A DNA stretch of 44,207 bases from Vulcanimicrobiota bacterium (GTDB taxonomy: Bacteria; Vulcanimicrobiota; Vulcanimicrobiia; Vulcanimicrobiales; Vulcanimicrobiaceae), in NCBI GenBank assembly GCA_028287565.1, contig JAQBPK010000127.1, forward strand, positions 1 through 44,207, given 5' to 3'. The translations under genes were made by a program, and so were the position numbers. Positions 32,966 to 41,806 of this stretch are shown here, piece by piece. Within the stretch, counting starts at the first letter, position 1. Every line of letters starts with the position of its first letter. The notes under the pieces are model-generated. The model saw nothing but the letters and a program-made list of their open reading frames with translations, was not told where the DNA came from and ran no database searches.

Positions 32966-35923
32966 ATGACCGGTGTGACCACGCCGACGACCGATCCCGC
33001 GCAGACCGAGCGCGACATTCTCGCCACGCTGGTCTCCGACCAGGGCGTCATCGATGCGATCCTCGCCGACCCGCCGACGCAGCGGCTCGTGGTCCTGATG
33101 CAGTCGACACACCTCGACTGGGACTGGATCGTCTCGAACCTCCAATACTTCCGCGAGGGCGTGCCGCATTGGAACAACGCCGCGGGCAGCGTGCGGAACA
33201 TCCTCGATAGCGCCGTGGCGCTCACGTCGGGATCGAGCGGCGCCGGGGTCGGAAACCGAGCCGCGTTCTCGCTCGCCGAACTGGGATTCCTGATGCACTT
33301 CCTCGAGCGCGAGCCGGCCCGCACCGCGCAGATCGTCGCGGCCGCGCCGTTCTTCTCGCTCATGGGCGGCGCGGTCGAGACGCCGGACGATCTGCTGCCG
33401 CACGGCGAGGCGTTCATCCGCACGTATTTCCTCACGCGCCTGTGGGCGGAGCGCACGCTGCCCGGCACGCTGTCGCGCTACGCGTGGCTGCCCGACGACT
33501 TCGGCCACACGCCGTGTCTGCCGGCGACGTTCGAGGCCATGGGCATCGCGGGCTTCGGTTTCGCGCGCTGCCCGGGCTCCGATCTCGCGCAGAACAACGG
33601 CGCGGCCGGTCCGCAGCTCGTCGCCATCACGCCGCCTTCGCCGACGCAGCAGAGCCGCGACGCCGACTTCTTGTGGTCGACCGCCGACGGCTCGACCACG
33701 CTCGCGCACTATCTGCAGAACGCGTACAGCCAGGGCGACGGCGCGGTCTCCGGCGGCGTGAACCAACTGGCTTTCATCCTGTTCCACGATAAGGTCGGAG
33801 GCGGCAATGCCAACACCGTGCGGCTGCCGTACGTGATGGTGCCGTTCGGCGACGACTTCGGCATGCCGTTCACGACGGGCAGCAACCCGCCGCAATCCGC
33901 GCTGCTCGGGCTCGCGTCGCAATGGAACGGCTCCTCGCAGCGCCGCGACACGTACGCCGTGTGCGCGACGTTCGACCAGTACATGCAGCTCGTCGCCGCG
34001 CGGAACGCGCGCAGCGGCGGGCTCCAGGCCCTCTTCTCTCCCGCGCCGGGCACACCCGCGGCGCTGACGTTCTGGGGAACGCCGTACTGGACCGGGTTCT
34101 ACGCGACGCAGCCCGCCGTCAAGAACCTGCACCAGGTCGCGACGCGCGCGATGCTGGCGGCGGAGTCGCTCGCAGCGATCGCGGGACTCGAGCCGGCCGT
34201 GTACGGGACGCACCTGTTGCAGTCGAACCTCGATCACGGCTGGATGCCGATCGGCATCTCGACCAGCCACAACCTGCTGACGGGCTGCGGCCCGGACGTA
34301 GCGTCGTACGCCGAGTCCGTGCCCTTCTACCGCTACGCCGCCGCCAACGCGCTCGCGCTCCGCCGCAGCCTCCTCGAGTCGATCGCGAACGCGATCGTGC
34401 CGGCACCGAAGACCGCCGTCGTGCTGTTCAACGAGATCGGCTGCGCGCGCACGACCGGGCGCGTCGCGGTGTACCGGCCCGACGCGACGGCACCGCATAG
34501 CTTCACCGGCGTCGCGAGCGTCGTTCCCGTCGCCGGCGGCGCGCCGTGCGCGGCATTGCCGGCTTCCGACGGAACGCTGCACGTCCTCGCCGACGTCCCC
34601 GCCCTCGGATACGATCAGTACACGCTCTCGAACACCGCGGCCCCGGCGTACGACGTGGTCACGCGCACGGAATACAGCAACGTGATCGCGCTCGAGAACG
34701 CGCAGGTGAGCGTGGAGATCTTGCTCGACGGCGCGGGCCCGGGACAATTTCTCACCGTCTACGACAAGGCGACGAAAACGCCGATCCAGCACGGCCTGCG
34801 CGTCTTCAGCGACGCGACCGGCGGGATCTACCGCTTCGGAACCGAGTACGGAGCTGCGTTCAGCGAACAGACGCCGGTGCCGGCGGTCGTCGAAACGTCG
34901 TTCGTCGCGACCGGCCTGCTGGCGATCGAGCACCTCGCCGTCACGCTCGGAACGTCGGTGTTCGAGGTCGAGATCGCGCTGGCGTCGGGGGATCCGTACG
35001 TCGGCGTCGCCGTGCGCGGCTCGGCGGCCCCAGCGCAAGCCGTCATGGGGTCGTTCCAATTCGCCGGCCCCATCGCCGGCATCGCGCACGGCACACCGCA
35101 CGGCGTGAACCAACAGCTGCCGCCGGTTCCCCCGGGATCCGGGCAGAACGCCTCCAAGCCGCCGAATCAGTGGGTCGCGCCGTACTTCATCCCGACGCAC
35201 GAGTACGTCGCCTTCTTCGGCGCGAACGCGCCGCTCGGAGCGGTGCTCCACTCAGCGGTGCACGCCTGGAGCGTCCAGCTGCAAGGACAGCAGGGCTTGC
35301 TGCCGGCGCCGAACGAAGCGCTCGCGTGCCTCTTGCGAAACGCGACCGGCGGCGGGAACGAAGGCGCGCAGGGAGCCGACCCGGGCGTGCACGTCGCGCG
35401 CTACGCGATTCGCGCCGGAACCGGCATTCCGAAAACGCCGTCGACGCAGCTCGTGCGCGAGTCGCGCGCGTTCGCGTGGCCGCTCGCGGCCGTCACGCCG
35501 CTCACGCCGCCATGCCCCGAAGACACGCAATGGCCGCGCGTCTTCTCACCGACGTTCTCGCTGGCGTCGGTCGACGGCGACGCGGTCGTCAACGCGGCGA
35601 AGATCGGCTCGCGCAAACCGACCGTCGAGGGCACGCCACCGAACACCGACGAGGACCTGGTCTTGCGCATTTTCACGCTCGAGCCGCTCGCGCGGCTCAC
35701 GGTCCACGTTCCGCCGACCGCGGCGCAATGCAGCTTTTTGGTGACGAGCCTGCAGGTCACCGCGCTCAACGCGCTCGAGGAGCAGTTGACCGCGGCGCAG
35801 CAGGCTGCCCTGCAGATCACGATCACGGACACGCAGACGTTCACGTTCGTCCCGCAGCGCGTCCTCACGACGCTGCAGATCCACCGCGTCTGGTCCGGCA
35901 TCCCGAACTACGGAGGGCCGTGA
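32966..35923 (+). CDS. GH38-like alpha-mannosidase, divergent
   Basis: A 985-residue protein. The N-terminal catalytic barrel shows STHLDWDW (residues 48-55; zinc-binding His49 and Asp51), WLPDDFGHTPCLP (175-186; the catalytic Asp position), and FWGTPYWTGFYATQPAVKN with ATRAMLAAESL, all in GH38 order. Residues ~550-970 form beta-rich domains as in GH38. No signal peptide is seen, suggesting cytoplasmic action on mannosides, or export by an unrecognised route. ATG at 32966 follows a purine-rich GAGGACGGGG. It is divergent from the dehydrogenase gene, with ~207 bp between starts. Sequence around the active site is atypical, so linkage specificity is open. Confidence 0.72.
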   Translation: MTGVTTPTTDPAQTERDILATLVSDQGVIDAILADPPTQRLVVLMQSTHLDWDWIVSNLQYFREGVPHWNNAAGSVRNILDSAVALTSGSSGAGVGNRAAFSLAELGFLMHFLEREPARTAQIVAAAPFFSLMGGAVETPDDLLPHGEAFIRTYFLTRLWAERTLPGTLSRYAWLPDDFGHTPCLPATFEAMGIAGFGFARCPGSDLAQNNGAAGPQLVAITPPSPTQQSRDADFLWSTADGSTTLAHYLQNAYSQGDGAVSGGVNQLAFILFHDKVGGGNANTVRLPYVMVPFGDDFGMPFTTGSNPPQSALLGLASQWNGSSQRRDTYAVCATFDQYMQLVAARNARSGGLQALFSPAPGTPAALTFWGTPYWTGFYATQPAVKNLHQVATRAMLAAESLAAIAGLEPAVYGTHLLQSNLDHGWMPIGISTSHNLLTGCGPDVASYAESVPFYRYAAANALALRRSLLESIANAIVPAPKTAVVLFNEIGCARTTGRVAVYRPDATAPHSFTGVASVVPVAGGAPCAALPASDGTLHVLADVPALGYDQYTLSNTAAPAYDVVTRTEYSNVIALENAQVSVEILLDGAGPGQFLTVYDKATKTPIQHGLRVFSDATGGIYRFGTEYGAAFSEQTPVPAVVETSFVATGLLAIEHLAVTLGTSVFEVEIALASGDPYVGVAVRGSAAPAQAVMGSFQFAGPIAGIAHGTPHGVNQQLPPVPPGSGQNASKPPNQWVAPYFIPTHEYVAFFGANAPLGAVLHSAVHAWSVQLQGQQGLLPAPNEALACLLRNATGGGNEGAQGADPGVHVARYAIRAGTGIPKTPSTQLVRESRAFAWPLAAVTPLTPPCPEDTQWPRVFSPTFSLASVDGDAVVNAAKIGSRKPTVEGTPPNTDEDLVLRIFTLEPLARLTVHVPPTAAQCSFLVTSLQVTALNALEEQLTAAQQAALQITITDTQTFTFVPQRVLTTLQIHRVWSGIPNYGGP

Positions 35924-36039
35924 AGCCCGTCCCGCCCAGACGCCGCCGGGCGTGGTTCAGGCTTTCCTCACGTCTTTGTCGTCCGATTCTGAATGACGAC
36001 ACGAGCGGGCGCCGCCAATCCACCGGCGAATCCGTCGCG

Positions 36040-36051
36040 TTGACGCGTCAA
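36040..36051. promoter_or_regulatory. Perfect 12-bp palindrome in the leader of the next gene
   Basis: TTGACGCGTCAA lies 24-35 bp before the GTG at 36075, directly ahead of the ribosome-binding site. It could be an operator; no regulator is adjacent. Confidence 0.3.
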
Positions 36052-36074
36052 AACCTAGAATTCGGAGGAGCTTC

Positions 36075-36494
36075 GTGATCAAAGCACGTCTACTCGTCGC
36101 CGGCCTTACGGCAGCGGCGGCCCTGACTCTGGCACTCCCGGCGCTCGCCGCCGACGGTCCCCACCGCGTCTACGCCCTGGCGTCACAGAACGGTTCGGGA
36201 GAGCTCGGCACGGTGACGCTCACCGCGGTGGGCGAAAAGACCCGCGTCGACGTCGCGATCGCCAACGCGCCCACCGACGTCCCGCAGCCGGCCCACATCC
36301 ACCCGGGCTCCTGCGCGAAACTGGATCCCAAGCCGAAGTATCCGCTCACCTCGGTTGTCGACGGAACGTCCACGACGGTCGTCGACGCGCCGATGTCCGC
36401 GCTCGTCGCGGGCGGTTTCGCGGTGAACGTGCACAAGTCGACCAGCGAGCTGCCGGTGTACATCTCGTGCGGCGAGCTCGGAGCGAAGAAGTAG
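36075..36494 (+). CDS. Secreted small protein, CHRD-like
   Basis: A 139-residue protein with a signal peptide (ARLLVAGLTAAAALTLALPALA, cleavage before ADG) and a mature beta-sandwich-like domain: GELGTVTLTAVGEKTRVDVAI, QPAHIHPGSCAKL, FAVNVHKSTSELPVYISCGEL. Two cysteines (GSCAKL, ISCGEL) may pair. The HIHPG motif suggests resemblance to CHRD and related extracytoplasmic domains; function unknown. GTG at 36075 has GGAGGAG eight bases upstream. Confidence 0.75.
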   Translation: MIKARLLVAGLTAAAALTLALPALAADGPHRVYALASQNGSGELGTVTLTAVGEKTRVDVAIANAPTDVPQPAHIHPGSCAKLDPKPKYPLTSVVDGTSTTVVDAPMSALVAGGFAVNVHKSTSELPVYISCGELGAKK

Positions 36495-36537
36495 CGCCCG
36501 ACTCTCCGGAGCGGCTCGAGGCCGGCTGAAGCACACT

Positions 36538-36564
36538 GCGCCTGCGGCGATGAGCCGCGGGCGC
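36538..36564 (+). terminator. 11-bp stem hairpin, terminator-like
   Basis: GCGCCTGCGGC, loop GATGA, GCCGCGGGCGC, one T-G wobble. It lies 44 bp past the stop at 36494 and before the cupredoxin gene. No T-run follows. Confidence 0.45.
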
Positions 36565-36613
36565 TCGTGTGCCGTGGTGAACCGCCGGAACGTTTCCCTG
36601 CGTTAGGAGAAGC

Positions 36614-37021
36614 ATGCGCAGACTGATTTTGTCCCTCATCGTCGCAATGGCGCTCGGCGGCGCGATCGCCGTCGTGCCAGTGCTCGGCGGCAATAGCGCT
36701 TTCGCCCAGACGGCTGCACCGTCACCGGCGCCGGTGCCGAGCGCGTCCGCTGCGGCGTCCCCGGCGCCCGCGGCCGTCACGGTCGTGCACATCAAGAACT
36801 TCAAATATGTTCCAGACACCGTGACGATCCATCCGGGCGGCGCCGTGAAGTTCATCGAGGACGACGACACGCCGCACACCGTCACCGCATCGGACCGCTC
36901 CTACGACAGCGGCAACCTCGACAAGGGCCAGTCCTGGACGCACACGTTCGCCAAAGAAGGCACGTACAAGTACTTCTGCGCGTACCACACGTACATGACC
37001 GGCACGATCACCGTGAAGTAG
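36614..37021 (+). CDS. Secreted cupredoxin (plastocyanin-like copper protein)
   Basis: A 135-residue protein with signal peptide (LILSLIVAMALGGAIAVVP, then ALA-like SAFAQ cleavage), a Pro/Ala-rich spacer (~residues 35-58) and a cupredoxin domain. Type-1 copper ligands are visible: His in DDDTPHTV, then Cys, His and Met in YFCAYHTYMTG. It should carry electrons in the periplasm or cell envelope. ATG at 36614 has TAGGAGAAG upstream. The partner is not identified here. Confidence 0.85.
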   Translation: MRRLILSLIVAMALGGAIAVVPVLGGNSAFAQTAAPSPAPVPSASAAASPAPAAVTVVHIKNFKYVPDTVTIHPGGAVKFIEDDDTPHTVTASDRSYDSGNLDKGQSWTHTFAKEGTYKYFCAYHTYMTGTITVK

Positions 37022-37026
37022 CGCGA

Positions 37027-37437
37027 TCAGCCGTGCGCGTGCAGCATCGCGCCGGCGACCGCGTTGAAGATCAGCGCGCCGACGATCGCGAAGCCGAACC
37101 CGAACGCCGTCATCGACAGAATGACGATTCCGATGCTCACGAGGTTCGCGTCGGGTAGGCGCCCCGGGCCGATGCGCCAGGTGATGTTCCAGCCGAGCGT
37201 CGCTTCGATGAAGCCGGTGATCGCGCCGACGGCTTCGACCAGCCGCAGGTCGAGCAGCGCCAGCATCGCCACGAAGCCGATCACGATGTAGAGCCCGAAC
37301 TGCACCGGCCACAGGTTCCGGTAGTTGATCCAGCCGCGGCGCGCGAGCCATGCACCCGTGATGTCGCACGCGAGGATGAGCGCGATGCTCCCGAGCAGCG
37401 TGAGCGGGAATGCGGCGGAAAGCGGCCAAGGCGTCAC
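37027..37437 (-). CDS. Small polytopic membrane protein, unknown
   Basis: A 136-residue protein with about four hydrophobic helices (PLTLLGSIALILACDITGAW; LYIVIGFVAMLALL; the GAITGFIEATLGWNITW segment; IGIVILSMTAFGFGFAIVGA). Convergent with the cupredoxin gene, 5 bp between stops. The divergent gene at 37499 starts 62 bp away. No family recognised. Confidence 0.65.
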   Translation of the reverse strand: MTPWPLSAAFPLTLLGSIALILACDITGAWLARRGWINYRNLWPVQFGLYIVIGFVAMLALLDLRLVEAVGAITGFIEATLGWNITWRIGPGRLPDANLVSIGIVILSMTAFGFGFAIVGALIFNAVAGAMLHAHG

Positions 37438-37498
37438 GCCGTAGCATGGTCTTCGGCAGCGGCGTGTTCCTCTCGGCCTCGGTTCTCGGCGGGCAAGC

Positions 37499-39163
37499 GT
37501 GCATCTCTCGCTGACTGCGGCATCGGTTCTGGTGCCGCTCGCCTATGCCGTCCTGTTCGTGCTCCTGCTCGCGCCCGGATATGCCGTGGCGCGCGCGATC
37601 GTGCGGCGCTACGCGTTCGATCGCGCCGCGACGCTCGTGATCGCGTATGCCGTCGTCGCGGTCGCCGGGTATGCAACGTTCTGGGCCTATTTCCTCAGAC
37701 CCGAGCTCGGGCGGTTCCTCTCCGCGATCTGGTTCGGCGCGGCGCTCGCCGCCGTCGTCCGGGTGTGGCGCGCGCGCATCTCGCGCGAGGAGGCGGTGCC
37801 GCTCGGGCTTACATTTCTCGCCGGGCTGTTCTATCTCGCGGTGCTGTATCTGCCGGGCACCGCGATAACCGCCGCGCAGCGGTTCTTCGCCGTGCGGCCG
37901 CAAGACAACATCGTCCCGCAGCTCTTCGCCGAGCATTTGCACTGGGGCGCGAGCCTGCGCGGGTTTCTGGGCGACTGGCTCACCAGCGACCGGCCGCCGC
38001 TGCAGAGCGCGATGCTGCTGCTCGTGCGGCCGCTGTTCGCGTACCTCCCGATCGATCTGAACGCCGCGTACGAGCTCTGCGGAATCATCGCGCAGCTCGT
38101 TTGGCTGCCCGCGATTTGGCTGCTGTGCGTGCGCGCCGGTTTCTCGCCGCGGCAGCGCGCGTTCGTGCTCGCCTTCACGATCTTCTCCGGGTTCTTTCTC
38201 TACAACACCGTCTACACGTGGCCCAAGCTGCTCGCCGCGGGACTGTGCATCGCGGCGCTGCTGTTCGCCGTCACGTCCTCTCTGGCGAACCGCGGTGCGA
38301 GCCTCGTGCTCGCGGGCGTCTGCGCGGCCCTCGCGCTGCTCGCGCACGGCAGCGCGGCGTTCTTTCTGCTTCCGGCGTTTGCGCTCGCGGTCGCTTACCG
38401 CCGCGTGCCCTTCGGACGTGCGCCCGCGTGGGGCGCGGTCGCGGCGGTGGCGCTGCTGCTGCCGTGGTCGGCGTACCAGCGCTTCTACGATCCGCCCGGA
38501 GATCGTTTGATCAAGATGCATCTGGCGGGAATTGCGAACGCCGATCCGCGCCCCGCCGCGGTCGCGATCGGGCAAGCCTACGCGCACGCGCCGTTCGGCG
38601 ACGTCGCTCGCAACAAGCTCGCCAACCTGCAGGCCGTGCTCGGCACGGCGCCGCTGCTCGGCTCCGCAATCGAAGGCGAGCCGCCAACCGCAGTCAACCT
38701 GCTGCGCGTTATCGAGCGCGAGGAAATTCCGTTCGCGCTCGGCGCGCTGTTTCTCGGGCTGCCCGCGCTGCAATGGTGGTGGTTGTTCGGACGGGGCGGC
38801 CTCGATGCGGAGCGCCGGAACGCCGGCGCGCTGCTCGCGATCGCGCTTGCGTCCACGGTGTTCTGGTGTCTTGCGATGTGGGGTCCCGGGACGACCGTGA
38901 CCACGCACAGCGCGTATGCGGTCGAAGCGATCCTGTTCGTCGCGCTCGCGGCGGCGGTCGCCGGGCTGCGGTTGCCGTTCGCGCTCGCGTTCTTCGGACT
39001 CGCCGTCGCCGATCTCGTGGTGACGTGGATCGTCGGTTCCCTCGGCGATGCGTGGCGCGTGTCGCCGTCGCTGGACCCGCTGATGATCCTCATTGCGCTC
39101 GCGGCGGCGGCCGCGACCGGCTTGCTGCTCGCGCGCGACGGCAGCGCGGTCGAAGCGCGCTGA
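37499..39163 (+). CDS. Large integral membrane protein, possible GT-C-type glycosyltransferase
   Basis: A 554-residue protein with about a dozen membrane helices. The first extracytoplasmic loop carries FFAVRPQDNIVPQLFAEHLH, which fits the acidic/aromatic loop of GT-C lipid-linked sugar transferases, but no clear DxD-type signature convinces me. GTG at 37499. It is 6 bp ahead of the AlgI-type gene, so it probably belongs to the same polysaccharide-modification operon. Confidence 0.65.
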   Translation: MHLSLTAASVLVPLAYAVLFVLLLAPGYAVARAIVRRYAFDRAATLVIAYAVVAVAGYATFWAYFLRPELGRFLSAIWFGAALAAVVRVWRARISREEAVPLGLTFLAGLFYLAVLYLPGTAITAAQRFFAVRPQDNIVPQLFAEHLHWGASLRGFLGDWLTSDRPPLQSAMLLLVRPLFAYLPIDLNAAYELCGIIAQLVWLPAIWLLCVRAGFSPRQRAFVLAFTIFSGFFLYNTVYTWPKLLAAGLCIAALLFAVTSSLANRGASLVLAGVCAALALLAHGSAAFFLLPAFALAVAYRRVPFGRAPAWGAVAAVALLLPWSAYQRFYDPPGDRLIKMHLAGIANADPRPAAVAIGQAYAHAPFGDVARNKLANLQAVLGTAPLLGSAIEGEPPTAVNLLRVIEREEIPFALGALFLGLPALQWWWLFGRGGLDAERRNAGALLAIALASTVFWCLAMWGPGTTVTTHSAYAVEAILFVALAAAVAGLRLPFALAFFGLAVADLVVTWIVGSLGDAWRVSPSLDPLMILIALAAAAATGLLLARDGSAVEAR

Positions 39164-39169
39164 GTAGCA

Positions 39170-40603
39170 GTGGTCTTCAGCAGCGAGATCTTCCTGTTCG
39201 GGTTTCTTCCCGCCGTTCTCGCCGTCTATTTTCTCGCACCGGGGCCGCGGCTCAAGAACGTCTGGCTCGTGGTCGCGAGCGTCGTGTTCTACGCGTGGGG
39301 CGGTGCGAAGTACGTCCCGCTCGTGCTCGGATCGGCGCTGGTGAACTACGCGTTCGGGCTCGCACTGTCGCGGCTGCCGGACGAGCGCGCGCGCGACCGC
39401 CGGCTCGTCCTCACCGCTGCGATCGCATTCGACCTGGGCGTGCTCGCGTGGTTCAAGTACGCCGGCTTTCTCGGCGACAATCTCGCGTTCATCACCGGCG
39501 AGCGCATCGGGCGCAGCGTCGCGCTCTCGCAGATCTACCTGCCGCTCGGGATCTCGTTCTTCACGTTCCACGCGATCTCGTACGTGGTCGACGTCTACCG
39601 GCGCACGTCCGAGGCGCGCAAGAATCCGCTCGAGGTCGTGCTGTACTTCGTGTTCTTCCCGCAGCTCATCGCGGGGCCGATCATTCGCTACAAGGACGTC
39701 GCAGCGCAGCTTTCGCGCCGCGTCGTCACGGCCGAGGGCTTCGCGTGGGGCGTGCGGCGGTTCGTCGCCGGGCTCGGCAAGAAGGTGCTGATCGCGAACA
39801 CGCTGGGAGCGTGCGTCGACCACGTGTTCGCCACGCCGGCGGCCGAGATTTCGCGGCCGCTCGCGTGGTTCGCGCTCGGGGCGTACACGCTGCAGATCTA
39901 CTTCGACTTCTCGGGTTATTCCGACATGGCGATCGGGATGGCGCGCATGTTCGGGTTCCGCTTCCTGGAAAACTTCGACTTCCCGTACGTCTCGCGCTCG
40001 ATCCGCGAGTTCTGGCAGCGCTGGCACATCTCGCTCTCGCGCTGGTTCCGCGATTACCTCTACGTGCCGCTGGGCGGTAACCGCGTGTCGCCGTGGCGCG
40101 TCTACGCCAACCTCGCGATCGTGTTTTTTCTGTGCGGGCTGTGGCACGGGGCGAAGTGGACGTTCGTGGTGTGGGGATTGATCCACGGGCTCTTCCTCGT
40201 GCTGGAACGCGTCGGCGCGATGCGCCGCATCACGTCGCTCCCGGTGGTGCGGCACGTGTACGTGCTCGCGGTCGTGATGTTCGCGTGGGTGTTCTTTCGC
40301 GCCGACTCGTTCGGATACGCGCTCGCATTTTTGAAGACACTCGCCGTCTCCGCAGCCGCTCCGAAGCTCACCTTCTGGGCGGCGGCGGACCATGAGACGG
40401 TGCTGGTGTTCGCGCTGGGCTGCGTGCTGGCCACACCGCTCGTCGCGCGCCGCGTCGAGGCGGCGCTGCGCGAGCCCGTACGCCGGCCGCGCGCCGCGCT
40501 TGCCGCCTGCGCCGTTCCTGCGGCGCTCGCGCTCATCTTCGCGGCCTCGGTTACCAAGCTGGCTGCGGGCACCTACAATCCCTTCATCTATTTCCGGTTC
40601 TGA
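39170..40603 (+). CDS. MBOAT-family O-acyltransferase, AlgI-like
   Basis: A 477-residue polytopic protein. Diagnostic AlgI/DltB-type segments are present: FSSEIFLFGFLP, VFYAWGGAKYVPLV, IYLPLGISFFTFHAISY, LIAGPIIRYKD, YTLQIYFDFSGYSDMAIG, then FWQRWHISLSRWFRDYLYVP and the catalytic-His segment CGLWHGA. AlgI moves acetyl groups across the membrane for O-acetylation of exported polysaccharides. GTG at 39170; its stop shares a base with the next start (TGATG). Confidence 0.93.
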   Translation: MVFSSEIFLFGFLPAVLAVYFLAPGPRLKNVWLVVASVVFYAWGGAKYVPLVLGSALVNYAFGLALSRLPDERARDRRLVLTAAIAFDLGVLAWFKYAGFLGDNLAFITGERIGRSVALSQIYLPLGISFFTFHAISYVVDVYRRTSEARKNPLEVVLYFVFFPQLIAGPIIRYKDVAAQLSRRVVTAEGFAWGVRRFVAGLGKKVLIANTLGACVDHVFATPAAEISRPLAWFALGAYTLQIYFDFSGYSDMAIGMARMFGFRFLENFDFPYVSRSIREFWQRWHISLSRWFRDYLYVPLGGNRVSPWRVYANLAIVFFLCGLWHGAKWTFVVWGLIHGLFLVLERVGAMRRITSLPVVRHVYVLAVVMFAWVFFRADSFGYALAFLKTLAVSAAAPKLTFWAAADHETVLVFALGCVLATPLVARRVEAALREPVRRPRAALAACAVPAALALIFAASVTKLAAGTYNPFIYFRF

Positions 40604-41784
40604 TGGACGACCGCACGACGCGCGCCGGCGCGCAGCCGCTTCCCGCAGACGATCCGCCGCGCTCGCCCGGCAACGCGATCATCATCGTGCTCTTCGCGAT
40701 CGTGCTGCTCGTCCCGGCCGCGCTCGCGCTGGCGGGGCACGCGCGTCCGGATGAGGACTTCATCTACCACAACGAGATGCGTCACGCGTTCACGGCGCCG
40801 CCGGTCAACACGGGTGCGCTCGCGACGGGAGGGTGGGAACGCGACGTCGAGCGGCAGATCGCGGACGCGTTTCCTTTTCGCACGTCGTTCATCAAGGGCT
40901 ACGACGTCGCGAAATACCGGTGGCTGGACGACGTCGCATCGCCGCACGTCATCCGCGGAAGCAACGGCTGGATCTTCTACGGCGACGAAGAGCGCGATTA
41001 CCAGGACGGAACGTACCACCCGGGCGACGCGCAGCTCACGCGTCTCGCCGGTCTCTACAAAGATCGCGCGGACTGGTGCGCGCGGCGCGGGATCGCGTAC
41101 GTGTTCGCCCTCGTCCCGGACAAGAGCGCGGTCTACGCGCGCTTCGTACCGGACAGCGTACGATACGTGGCGCCGACGCCCGGCGAGCGGCTCATCTCGC
41201 GCATGCGGGCAGGCGGCGTGCGAGCCATTGACCTCCGCACCGTGCTGCGCGCGGCGGCGGCGCACGACGAGGTCTACTCCAAGGGCGACACGCACTGGAA
41301 CGACGTGGGCGCATACGAGGCCTACCGCGCGATCGTGCGCGAACTGCACGGCGCCGGCGTCCGCGACACCATCGTGCCGGCCTCACTGCAACGGCGGATC
41401 GCGGTCGAAGACGGCGACCTCGACCGTCTGGCCGGAATCACGCCCGCAGTGCGCAACGACGTGATCGTCTACGATTTTCCGGCGCGCGCGCGGAAGCTCG
41501 CACCGCCCGTATATCCGCGCGACGCGAAGCAGGGTGCATTCATTCGCGAGGCCTACGCCACCGGCGACCCGCGGCTGCCGAAAGCGATGCTCTTCGGCGA
41601 CTCGTTCACGGGCATGCTGCGCCGCTTTCTAGCCGAGGACTTCAGCCGCATGGTGGTGATGCAGCACAGCATCGAGAACGGGTTGCAGTTCGACCGGAGC
41701 GCGATCGAGGCGGAACGGCCGGCCGTCGTCGTCGAGGAGCTCGTGGAGCGGGCGCTGGTCAACAGCAACCTCTTCGAGCCGTGA
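40603..41784 (+). CDS. AlgJ/AlgX-type SGNH O-acetyltransferase
   Basis: A 393-residue protein with one N-terminal membrane anchor (AIIIVLFAIVLLVPAALAL) and an extracytoplasmic SGNH/DHHW-type domain. The block VYSKGDTHWNDVGAYEAY holds the catalytic Asp-His pair, and LFGDSFTGMLRRF the nucleophile Ser region. It would receive acetyl groups delivered by the coupled AlgI-like protein and put them on a polysaccharide. ATG overlaps the preceding stop by one base. Confidence 0.88.
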   Translation: MDDRTTRAGAQPLPADDPPRSPGNAIIIVLFAIVLLVPAALALAGHARPDEDFIYHNEMRHAFTAPPVNTGALATGGWERDVERQIADAFPFRTSFIKGYDVAKYRWLDDVASPHVIRGSNGWIFYGDEERDYQDGTYHPGDAQLTRLAGLYKDRADWCARRGIAYVFALVPDKSAVYARFVPDSVRYVAPTPGERLISRMRAGGVRAIDLRTVLRAAAAHDEVYSKGDTHWNDVGAYEAYRAIVRELHGAGVRDTIVPASLQRRIAVEDGDLDRLAGITPAVRNDVIVYDFPARARKLAPPVYPRDAKQGAFIREAYATGDPRLPKAMLFGDSFTGMLRRFLAEDFSRMVVMQHSIENGLQFDRSAIEAERPAVVVEELVERALVNSNLFEP

Positions 41785-41806
41785 CGCGACGGCCGGCGTT
41801 TCGCCG

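Noticed and set aside
32924-35251. 775-codon minus-strand open frame opposite the GH38 gene
   Set aside because: Composition is Arg/Glu/Gln-rich shadow sequence; the plus strand has clear glycosidase motifs.
36722-40393. 1223-codon minus-strand open frame across the cupredoxin to AlgI region
   Set aside because: Spans several well-supported genes on both strands and encodes low-complexity charged sequence.
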